Of a stretch of DNA of 64,000 nucleotides, positions 1 through 11,300 are shown one piece after another. Position 1 is the first letter of the stretch, and each line of letters starts with the position of its first letter. The notes beneath the pieces are model-generated. The model had not been told where the DNA came from. It was given only the letters and a program-made list of their open reading frames with translations, and did no database searches. This DNA is from Anthonomus grandis grandis (taxonomy: Eukaryota > Arthropoda > Insecta > Coleoptera > Curculionidae), in NCBI RefSeq assembly GCF_022605725.1, contig NC_065567.1, forward strand, positions 35,505,127 through 35,569,126. The letters run 5' to 3'. Position numbers and translations under genes: made by a program.

Positions 1-787
1 CTAATCTATGAAGCTTCCCAGGAATATTTAGTAGAGTTTTAAATGTAGCAAATGGAGATGATGAAATATTTTCCTTATTATAGACCAAAGTAGAAAGAAG
101 AATCATACTGAATGAAATTATATTTATCTAGTGTGTCCCAAAAAAAATAAATAAAATGATTCAGCCAGTGATTAAGACATGAAATGAGGTAGAGATGATG
201 TTGAGGAATATAATGATGATGGTAAAGTTATTAGTCGTGTTATTAGTCGTGGTAAATAACCCAACTGAAAATCATGAATCATCCGAAATCAAATTACGTA
301 AAAAATGTCGAAGGAATACACTCTGCTTCTGCGGTATTTCGTGGAACTTTAAACGAGCCAGTTATCGACGATAAAAAAATTTAATATTTCATGCATGAAA
401 TTAAAGTCATTATTAATCATTCTAAATGAAATGATTCTGGTGTCATACCGGGTGATGCGTCGCCGAGCGGAACACAGGAAATCCCATGTAAATTTTAAGG
501 GCGTTAATTATTGGCTTCCCTGTACATTTTACAGAAAAAATGTAAGTTAACTTTTTGAAGACGTCAATCTGGCAAACCCTCGTGCAAAATTTCAAAAAAT
601 TTTAATAAGCGAATCTTGAATTATTCAATTAAATGTAATTGCAAAGCCCGGTATACTCTCACTTGCATATACATCTGACTCTCACGGAAAATCGAAAGAG
701 GTAGAGATGATAAGAAGCTGAAATACTCAGTATTGCCTGTTTTGTCAAACATTATAAGAAAGAATTCTCCATCTTCGTATGTAGTTA

Positions 788-3241
788 GGGGAACTAGGGG
801 CAAGATGGGATCATGAGGTAAGATGGGGTACCCCGATTACATCAAAACCTAAAAGTGTGTGACCACCTTTATTGCCTAGAGTCACATGTCGGGACAATAC
901 CCGCGCTCAGTGCATCCGAGACATTCATTCGGTGCGCGTCTGCTCGAGTTACAGCCAATTTACCATTTTGACCTTCGTTGATCTTATTTTATGGCATATT
1001 ATATCGCTTGCCATAAAGTGTGTAGGAAGTTAAAGTGAAACTTATTATTCCTACTGCAGTGTACCTGTATAGAAGCATCTTTTCACAAAAAAATTTGTTG
1101 GTTATATTCGCCTATAAAAGGTAAGAAAATACCTTTTGAAAAACACGTGCTTTGGGGCAAGATGGGGTATCCAAGTACCTTATCTTGCCCCAATATATTT
1201 TTTCATGAAAAATTCAACGGAAAAATTGATTAGTTAAATATTGGTCAATAAAAATATTATTTTATTTGCAGCAGAATGGTTCGCAATTATAAAAAGAAAA
1301 CAACGAGAGGAGAGTGGTCCAAGGAAAGCATGAAACAAGCGATTGACCAAAGAAATTGGTTATCGTAAAGCTGCGTCGCAATACTCTGTGCCACAAACAA
1401 CGTTGGAGAGACATGTCAACGCTATTAAAACCAAAGATGAAATGAAATTGGATCTACCTTTAGGGCCAATTACAACTGTTTTCACTGAAAAGGAAGAAAA
1501 TCAATTGGTCGGATATTTGAAAGAAATGGAAGCAAGATTATTTGGACTTAGCATAATGGAACTGAGAAGTTTAGCATACCAACTGGCCGTCAAAAATGGC
1601 AAGAAACATAGATTTAATGAAACAGCCAAACTCGCTGGTGTTGACTGGGTTCAAGGATTTTTAAAACGTCACAGTGATTTATCTATAAAAAAGCCTGAGG
1701 CAACCTCAGCTGCTAGGGCTATGGGCTTTAATAAAATTTCCGTCGCAAAATTTTATAAGCTTTTGGGTGATGTTTTAGATAACTATAAACTAGGACCAGA
1801 TAGGATTTATAACTGTGATGAAACGGGAGTCTCTTCGGTTTCGGGTCGCTATCCTCAGCTGAACGAGGACAACCAGTTACGGTCGAGATTTGTGTTAGCG
1901 CAGCAGGGAATTATATGCCCCCGGTGCTACTTTTACTCAACGGCAACTCTACGCACACAAAGAACATCGAACTTATAGACGTTGCTAGAGATAACGGTGT
2001 GATTATAATCTGCTTTCCACCTCACTGCACTCATCGGCTTCAGCCGTTGGATGTTTCTTTTATGAAGCCTTTGAGTGTATATTATGACCAAGTTGCAACA
2101 GCATGGCTTAGATCTAATCCAGGTAGAGTTATTAGCATGTTCCAAATTAGCAAAATTTTTGGTAAAGCTTTCATACAAGCTGCCACTACAGCGATTAACG
2201 GATTTCGGAAATGCGGCATATGGCCATTCAACTCTGAGATGGATTTTCTTGCTGCAGAAGCAACAAACATAAGCCTAACGGAGGATGAACAATTTCCTCT
2301 ATCACAAGCAAATGCAAATAAAGATGGTCCTTCCTCTATCATCCATGAAAAAAATCAGCCAAACTTAACTAAGAATGTAACTCCGGTTACTATTCCTAGT
2401 AATCACTCAACCATAGGTTCTAGTGATGATGTTCAGCCATCTACCAGCTATCAAACCCATACAGATCATCATCTCACATCTCCCAACTACCAAAGCTCAG
2501 ATGATGGAGATAATTGCCCTTTGAGTAAGCTTGCCACATTATCTCATAGTCCATTACATAAAACTCCAGAGGCAAGTGGGTCGCCACCTAAAAGAGTTTG
2601 CTCGAATTTTACAGAAAATGTTTGCCGTGACTTAAGTACCAGCTTTGAAAACTGTACTCCAGCTCAGATGATGCCTGTTCCTACTGTAGAAATAAAAGCC
2701 AGAAAAAATAATTGCCGTCGAGGCAAGACGGCCATCCTTACGCCAACGCCGTATAAAAGAGAACTTGAAGATTTAAAAACTTCTAGTTCCGAAGGAAAAA
2801 AAGCAAAAAGTGGTTAAAAAGAAAATATAGGTCAAAAATAAAACTAAATACAGCCGAAGATGACACCAAATGTTTATACTGTGGTGATAGGTATGTGGGG
2901 TCCACTGGAGGATGGTCCCACAATTCTTGCGCCGGAGTAGAAGAAGATGACTGTTTAGATATCTGCCATATACTCGTATGTGATGTTTGTAAATAAACTC
3001 GTTACCCCCATCTTACCCCGAGGGCTGTCCCATCTTACCCCGGGTACGGGGCATTTTTCCTTTGTAAAGAAAATTGTGTTTTTTTTTGTTTTTTTGGTGT
3101 AAGATAAATTAATTGTTTTTATGCCAAGACAGTTATGGATGTTAATGAAAGAGATTTTTGAATAAACGTTATTTTTTTATTGTAATGTTACATTTTTATT
3201 GATATAAATGCTTAGCGTCCCCGTCTTTCCCCATGTTCCCC
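788..3241 (+). mobile_element. pogo/Tigger-like DNA transposon
   Basis: The ends are inverted repeats: GGGGAACTAGGGGCAAGATGGG at the left, and GGGGAACATGGGGAAAGACGGG reading inward on the opposite strand at the right. They are flanked by TA at 786-787 and 3242-3243, the expected target duplication. Further copies of GGGG(C/T)AAGATGGGG occur near both ends (about 816, 1153, 1183, 3005, 3025). The transposase frame is broken, so the copy is dead. Confidence 0.85.
1276..2996 (+). pseudogene. pogo-like (psq HTH + DDE_1) transposase, broken
   Basis: The reading starts at ATG 1276 (MVRNYKKKTTRGEWSKESM). It shifts frame near 1345 into GYRKAASQYSVPQTTLERHV, the psq-type helix-turn-helix, then passes a CENPB-type region (GFLKRHSDLSIKKPEATSAA) to the first catalytic Asp in YNCDETGV. 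A second frameshift lies near 1840. After GNYMPP about 1925, a block normally found between LFVFPR and DNP is missing. The reading resumes at VLLLLNGNSTHTKN, where the family has Asp and this copy Asn, so the second catalytic acid is lost. CFPPHCTHRLQPLDVSFMKP and GIWPFN follow. After a stop at 2815-2817 a Cys-rich finger (CLYCGDRY ... CDVCK) is readable in another frame to 2996. Confidence 0.85.
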
Positions 3242-5112
3242 TACTCACATTACTTAAAAAAATACAATTTTAAGATGATTTACGCAGTAATGAGGTAGAG
3301 ATGATGTTGAAGAAGATAATGATGATGAGGTTAAAATACTCGATATTATCCTTGTTATTCGATATGATAAATAACCCAACTGAAATTCACGTATCATATG
3401 AAATCCCAAATGAAATGCGGCTGGTTTCACGTAGTGAATTAAATTACGTACGAAAAGTCCAAGAATACTTTCTTTGCCTGGGATAGCTTGTAGAGTTTTA
3501 GAGCTAACAGGCAGTAATCCAAGGTAGTTGACGGAAAAAATTGAAATATTGAACATTTTTTCTTATATAGATAACTCAACTGGAGTTAATGAGAATTTGC
3601 CTAAGTGAAATAATGGTCTCATATACTCTCGTAGAGATGACAATAAGATGAAATACTGAGTATTGCCCCTCTTGTCAGACATGATAGCTAACCCATTTCA
3701 AGTTCGAATATCATGAAAAAACATCCTTAATGAAGTCCTTAACAGTTAAGTTACGTAAGAAAACTATAATTTTAAGATGATTGAGATAGAAGATGAAGGT
3801 ACTTGAGGTAGACAGGATAATAATTCAATTTAACAATGGAAGCAAATGAATGTCCTAAGGATGATCTTTTAAAGTTGAAACGTCGATACTTTAATAAAAA
3901 GGCTTTTATTCTATTTTTACTCCAATTCACCAATTCCTTTCGTAATTCAATAACATGCCTATTATCAGTAATAATATCATTGAGAGCATACTTAAAATAT
4001 GCTTCTCGTATAAAGCAAGTCAAATTATGTAAGAAAACGTAAAATTTGAAGATGTTTTAGGCACTATTGCAGAAACTAAATGAGGTAGTGATGATGATCT
4101 GTTAAAATATTGTTCTTCATATTTTTAGACACAATAACAGGTATCCTGGATAATCGTCAAATAATTCTTTTGACTGAAGTTAGCTAAATTAATATGATAA
4201 AAAAATATGATAGCCAATCTTAAACTCAAGATTCCTGAAGAATTGTAGTAAAAAGATATTTTCACATAAAGTAAGTTTTTCATGTAGGAAAAATACAATT
4301 TACATTGATGCAGTAGAATTATTAATGAAGCAATGAAATGCTGAAGAGACATGAAAAAACCAATTTTATTAAAATAAGTCAAGTGAATTTGGTATTTTAT
4401 ATATAATTTGGACGGATACGGATGGATATTTCTTTCTCAATAAAAATATATTTAGGTATTGTAATTGAAAATAATAGATGAAGATTTTAATGAACAATCT
4501 GTAAATCCAGCAAAGCAAGCAGTGCCCATTTGCCTAGTCTATAATAAGTTATATTTAAACCTTAAAAATCTTAAATTACGTAACAGAAAATACGCTGAAT
4601 CAAATTAAAGAAAGACCTGTAAAATGTATTGGATGTGCTCAACTTTAAGTGTACACCCACACACATATGAAAATAGAAAATGTTAATAAATTGTAATTAG
4701 TTTTGTTATATACAGAATGTTTCAATTCCGAATCAATTACGGTTGCAATAACTAAAAGAGATACTAAGATAAAACGAAAGAATACCAAGACTTCTACCTG
4801 GTATATTTAGATTTGTTATGCAAGATTTCCTTAAGAGTCATCATCACTCACTGTTATTCTATTTTTTTGATTGAATTTTGTGTTATTTCTTCTCAGTTCA
4901 TTTATTAAGAAAAGAACTAAAAAATAACACAAAAAAAATAAAAAAGAAAAGAATAAATTTATTATAAAAAAAAAATTGAAGTACCTTATTTAGTATAAAT
5001 ACCATTTAAAAATATCATAATTTATCTGGAAATGCAGGAATCAATAAATAATTTAAAAAGTAATTATTAAGCAAGATTTGAATCAATGACTTATGATCAT
5101 TTATGTACTTAC

Positions 5113-5325
5113 AGAACTGTCACTTTTAGGAGAATCGTAGATACTAGGCGTAAAACTGGAACTATTACTAGAGCTACTCTTCAGATTGCAACAGCTACTG
5201 TAGTTCTTGTTTGATTTTTTGGAAAGTGTTCCTAGTTCCGCCTTAAAGTTTCCGGGAGTATCATCAGTTTCTAAGGCTCTGGTCAAATAGCTGATGTAAG
5301 ATGTCGCTAGTCGTAACGTTTTTAT
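5113..5325 (-). CDS. Hand: Hand exon 4 (helix 2 and Ser-rich tail)
   Basis: The acceptor is ATTGTTTCAG; the exon is phase 0 at both ends. It starts with helix 2 (IKTLRLATSYISYLTRALE) and runs into a Ser/Asn-rich tail. A donor GTAAGT follows SDSS; the alternative is read-through to a stop at 5101-5103. Confidence 0.9.
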
Positions 5326-8300
5326 CTGAAACAATATTAAGAATTTAGAAGACTTGCATAATTAAGTTAAAAAGTTGCAGTAGCAAGTTTTCCTAACGTC
5401 AGTACGTAATTTTTTCAACCATTATCCAAATGCGGATGGTTAAACGTTGTCTGGACTTAAACAATGATGCTGAGCTGGCATTACTAAATACATATATAGA
5501 AAATCAGTTTGACTGATATTTGGTCACAAAAGGTCCTCAAATCTTATTCTTTTGCAGTTTGTCCTTGTTTCTATAAACTCCAAATTTTTATCATTGACCG
5601 TAACGACAAATGTTGTAAGCATTAAGAGTTATTCTCCAAAATCGTTATGATTGATCGATTAAATAATGCTGTAGGTCGCTCAAGGACGGAATGGGTGGTC
5701 CAGTAGAAGTGAAGCGTTGCCGTTAAAAGGCGTAATCCCCAACGAGAAAATAATCAATTTCCACTTTACCAAAGACAACCGAGAACTTACGACTTCTAGA
5801 ATTAACGATAAAATAGTAGCTAGCGACTTTCAGTTAAAACTAAGCTAGCAACTTGGCGTTCGTATAAAGATAACAATTATCGGATTTAAAAGTTCCTTTA
5901 ATTCCCATATTTTTTTTGGTTCTTCATTCGCTTTAAAGTCTGAAATGTTTTAAGCTAATAGGCATATTTTCATGAAACAAAAGCAAAATATTGTCAACAA
6001 TATTGTTTGCAAAGCTTATTACGGATCCAAATCAATTCAAGGAGAAATTTTGAAAGTATTGGCATTTTTGGGTAGTAGGGTCTTAAAGCATCCAATGTGA
6101 AGTACGTGTGAGTAAGGAGGTTTAACTCTGTAGATATACGAGATTTAAATTCAAATTGTTGTTGCAACATTATTGGATCTAACAGTGGAGATAGAAAGTC
6201 GCAGATCAAACTTTCAATTAACTACTAGTAAGAATTAATATTTATTATAAGGAGAGATTTATCAGGATACTCCGTAAGATGGGAAGTAGAAGTAAAGGTG
6301 ATACGTTTTACTGGTTTTTAGCTTCTTCAGTGCGGGCAACCAAAAAAACCAACGGAAAGAGCGAGGAAAAATATAAACAATCAATTTATGCACTCAACCC
6401 TAGTACCTCAACCAGGAAGTTTAAGCGTCCTTAGTGTGGATGCTGTATTTTTCCTCCAAACCCAGAGATACTAGAGCTGATCACACCATCACACATAGGT
6501 TATTCGCTCCTGTTTGTGATTCCTTGTTTTCTTTTCCTCTCTTACTTTTCTGTTTTTTTCCTGAAGAAGCTAAATAGCAGAAACATGTACTTCTTCTTCT
6601 AATCGTCTTACAGAGTATCCCGATAAAATAAAAAATATTGTTTTACTTTTATCTTTTTTCTTTGAAATAAATATTTATGCCAAAATGACATAAGAATTTA
6701 ATAATAATTAACTTAAAAATTGTTATCCAAATTAGTGTAAAATAAGGGAAATAAAATGAATTAAAATACTCTTTTCTTTTCCTACTGTTTCATAGGAAAC
6801 TGTCACATTGAGAAAAAAAAGCATATTATTCATAGAGCGACAACATGTTTATATACTGTATACACCATATGTATAACACAAGAAATTGATATACTTAGGC
6901 CCTAAAAACTCACCTTTGATAGTTTTGTGTCATCTGGCACGTTGGGAATACAGGATCTTAAATCATGGTAAGCGTTGTTTATGCTTTGGGTTCTTCGTCT
7001 TTCCTTTTTGTTTGCCGTCGTTCGCCTTTTAACGACTCTTACGAAAGGTGTTCCTAGCTCGGTTTCCAAAGTTAATGCTGAAAATAAAATAACCCCGTAA
7101 AAAAAATCATTAAATAGTTTGGAGTTAAAAATATTTAACATACATACGTCAAAATGGTCTAGGGGACAAAGGTATTAAAAGACAACACTTTTGAACGTTC
7201 ATTTATCAAAAACACAAAAATTCATCGTAGTATACAGGGTTCGGCAAATTGATTCCCACATTTTGTGCCGCCACTGAGCCCGAATCACTAAAGAGGGAGC
7301 CAGCTTAGCGTAGTCGGTTGGCTGCGCGCGCCTTGCCATTTCTGTTGTCGCCATGAACTGGACGGGCCAACATCGTGCCTTCGTTATCGAAACATTTTTC
7401 AAAAGTAACGAATCTGTGATTACGATACAAAGAAATTTTCGTACTCACTTCGCGCTTGGTAGACATGATCCAGTTCCAGATCGCAAAACAATACTGTTGT
7501 GGGTTTCAAATTTTAGAGCTACAGGTTCAGCCTTAAAAAGAAAATCAACTGGTACTGGACCCAGAAGTGTTCGGACACCTGAAAACATTGCAGCTGTAAG
7601 AGAAGCAGTTGAACGATCTCCTAGACGTTCAGCTGTTAAACATGCCTCTGCTTTGCGTTTGTCAGATCGTTCTGTGAGAAGAATTTTGCACACTGATCTG
7701 AAGTTCCACCCATACAAAATGATGATCGTGCAAGAACTTAGTGAACGGGACTGGGAAAATCGCCGAGAATGTTCCAATGATATTCATCAAAACGTCCTAT
7801 AAAATGCGCTTTTAATAACGAGTGACGAGGCTCATTTCCATTTGTCTGGCTGTGTGAACAAGCAGAATTTTCGCTACTGGGCACCAGAAAATCCGGGGCA
7901 GCTCCATAAAAGGCCACTTCACAGCCAACGTGTTACCGTTGGGTGTGCTGTTGGTTCTTTTGGTGTTTGTGGTCCCTATTTTTTTGAAGAAAGAGGGGTA
8001 ACGGTTACTGTAACTGCTGATCGATATGTCGACATGCTACGTAATTTTTTGGAACCAAAACTTAGGGAACTTGAACATCCGAATGTGTGGTTTCAATAGG
8101 ATGGGGCTCATACGGCAAGAAGGACAATGGACCTGTTAAGGGAAATGTTTCCAGGACGCGTAATCTCGTTACGTGGAGACGTTGGGTGGCCTGCGCGTTC
8201 ACCCGATCTTGCCCCATGCGACTTTTTCCTTTGGGGCTATCTGAAAGAGAAGGTTTTTCAACATCATCCCCGAACCTTTGACGAATTGAAAGCAGCAATA

Positions 8301-11300
8301 CGCCAAGAAATTACAGGAATATCGCCTCAAATTACTGCTCGAGTAATGGAAACTTTCAGAAATCAGCTTCGAATGTGTGTCGAAAGAAATGGTCGCCACT
8401 TGGACTCTGTAATTTTCAAAACAAAATGGCATACCATATATTTTTAGTTAATAAAAATAAAATATAAATAGCATTTACATTGGCGTTTTTATTAAAAATC
8501 AAAATGTGGGAGATCATTTTGCCGGACCCTGTATTAGGGGATTAATAATGAAATAACAAAATTTTGAGAAAAGTGAATAGAAAAGAAATAGTCCTTGTTA
8601 TTGTTAATAGTAGCTTTAAATCGTCAATGTTGTCTTGCTCAATTTATAGCCATTGCTTGAAATAGGTATATAAAAGAAGTTCAGCAACCCTTTCTTCGTC
8701 TGGAACATCATTCCTTGATTGAAACGACGCCTTTTCAACAAATCCCAAAAATGCTTGATAGGATTTAAGTCAGGGGATTCCGCAGGCCATGACAATACCT
8801 GAATATTGTGCTGCTCCAAAAAGTTTCTAGCGATACTTTTAATAAAGAGTCGTGCATTGTTGTGCATAACTACATATTTTGACCAAATTCTGTAGCGCGT
8901 AGATGAACAATCAGTTACAGAATTTATTCCCAATATTGGTTTTCTGTTAAAAACCCTTCAATAGGAACCACACTAGTTTGAAAATACATCGAAACCTCAG
9001 TCCAGACCATCAAAGATCTGTCTTGGTACCTGTCAACTTCTTGAATGCTATGCAAACGAGATGGATTCATGGGTGAATGAGCGCTCTTGCCAATTCTATG
9101 CGCGATTCTCCACTGGAGCTATTACTAAGTTACTTTTTAATTTTAATAAGTAACGATTATTCTAATAGAACCTAATGTTATTATTTTAGCAGTTACACTA
9201 ATGCCATGAAGATTTTAAAGCTCACTTCTTAGCGGGTTGAAAATAATATTGGGGTTTCGTAATGCCTGAAAGCGAAGAAACCTATTATGTATAGGTTCTA
9301 TTGCTCTTGTTGGACCAGGATCTTTCTCTCGCCAGTATCTTCAAATCTCTGCCATACCCTTCTTATAATTGGTAAAATTTACAAATTCTGCGACGTTGCG
9401 GATGTTCATACCACCCTGTGTCATACCAACAGCTCGTAACTGGGTTTCACAATCAGGATAGTGTCTTTGCATCTTGTGAATTGAAACAATTGATGCACAA
9501 AAATAGTAAACTGATTTATTACAAACGTTCAAGTAAGTTACGTTTGCAATGGATCTGTTAAGATTCAGATTCATGATTCATCCCAGGCAGATCTATTAGA
9601 AGAATGGAGTGATCTGCGTAAAATTTGTAAACCAAATGACACCGTAAATAAGTTACCTGCCAAATATTAGCCTAATATTAGAATTACCACCAGTAAAAAC
9701 GTCCATCTCAATACAAACCGACCATCCAGATAAAGAAGACCGAAGAAAAATCATTTCCTCAAACCAAATTACTTTCCTAACCTGCAAACCCTCCATAAAA
9801 GAAGAGTGGCATTATGTGGTAGTGTCCAAAATTTTATCACCTTATAAAACAAAGCAGCTTGCACAATATGTAGAAGAAAAAAATTGAACTAATGACTTTA
9901 GCCCATGTTCTCCAATGCTGACGGATGTTCATCAAAGCTGAATGGGCATACGTCTCAGGTTCATTCTTAAAAACAACATCGCCAGTGTCACATATTCCGA
10001 CCACATCATCCGTAACAAGTTCAGATGAAACCAAATACACTCAGATTCTTATAAGGAAGCTATAGCCGCAAGTAATTCTTTGAAAAAATGTAAAATTTGC
10101 ACAAGAAAAGTACGAAAAGCGAATATGGACTATTTGTGGACCCGATGACGTATCCAATAGCGAATCTGTCCCGAATATCGGATGCGAAAACTAGTCGCTA
10201 TACGTTGGCTAGACTAAGAGATCCTTCCATATTAAAATCTCTCAGGCTTTTTCTTTCCTCTATGACCAACTCCAAGTGAATGTTTTGAAGAGCACACAAA
10301 CACCAGCATTAAATTAATCTTAGTATCAGAGAGACTTCCTAGCGACCTGGCTGCCATAATGCTAATGGTATTAGTACAGATGAAGTTGAAGCTCTCAGCC
10401 TTCAAGTCATTTTTTTATCAGAAAAGCTCCTATGGCTCCATAAAATTAGGAGAAGTCAAAAAAAGCTAATTTTCTAGTGGTTCTCCAACAATGGTTTTTT
10501 TTTAATGTGACGTGATCAGAGGATCAAGAACCATCTGAAAAATCGGATGATAGCAAGCTTAGTGTATTTCTTCTATTTTTTTTTTCATTTTGATTTTTTC
10601 TTTATTATTTACTAGCTTTATCTACAACATTTTTTTTTGACCGTAAAGCAAAAAAAAAATAATGGGACTTGACTGAACAAAAAATGGCAAAAAAAAACGA
10701 CGTAATAGTAAGCATATCAACTTTCACTCAAACCATGTTTTACATTTTACGCCTTAATCCTCTTCGATTTGAATTTATTACAGTGAATGCCATGCATTGC
10801 ATAAAGTAATTTTGAAAATTAAATAACTATTTAAAGTGTATTTAATCGTGATCGATGTATTGAAAAACGATAATTTAGTTCATTTTATATCATAATTGTT
10901 TTAACTTATGAAGGTTTCCAGATCTATATTTCATCTGTGTACACTCTCATGGGATAAATTATAATAATAGTTTACATGGAAATGAAGAGTTTTCTTGCAA
11001 AGATTGACAAAGAATAAACCTAAAGAAAAATATTACTGGATATATTATCGCATCCATGATTCTGATTCTTCATAATTCACTGTCAAAAACGATTGAATTC
11101 CATTTATTCGAAGAGTGCACCAAAGTTGAAGAGAATGATTATTAGCATAATTTTATTAAGGCCAGCTGAATTATGAAGAATACCTGGATATCGTGAATAG
11201 GTTGGAATATTTAGCTTTATTGCTACACGTCTTCTTAAGAAAAGAGAATCATAATCATAAGAAGAAGAAGGACCAAAATTTGAAAGATTTACTTACATAA

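Larger units (their letters stand above)
181..4130. repeat. Diverged repeat field around the pogo insertion
   Basis: A motif near tgaggtagagatgatg recurs at about 184, 699, 3291, 3630 and 4081. It is followed in several copies by a block like aaatactcagtattg and by ataacccaactgaaa (about 247 and 3370), and preceded by forms of ttacgtaagaaaa and aattttaagatgattt (about 3260, 3755, 4035). Spacing is irregular, roughly 330-450 bp, and copies are diverged. The pogo-like element at 788-3241 lies within the field. It lies downstream of Hand exon 4. No coding sequence is seen. Confidence 0.6.

Noticed and set aside
621..803. Minus frame that might be the missing Hand C-terminus
   Set aside because: No Trp-rich conserved tail, no phase-0 acceptor at its start, and it overlaps the repeat field and the pogo end.
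4780..4850. Minus-strand reading after a CAG near 4847 as a last Hand exon
   Set aside because: Gives a short peptide with no similarity to the conserved Hand tail.
7445..7777. A 110-codon minus-strand frame over the DD39D element
   Set aside because: Antisense of the transposase HTH region.
9837..10279. Two small open frames in Hand intron 2
   Set aside because: No motif, no splice context, on opposite strands; considered chance.
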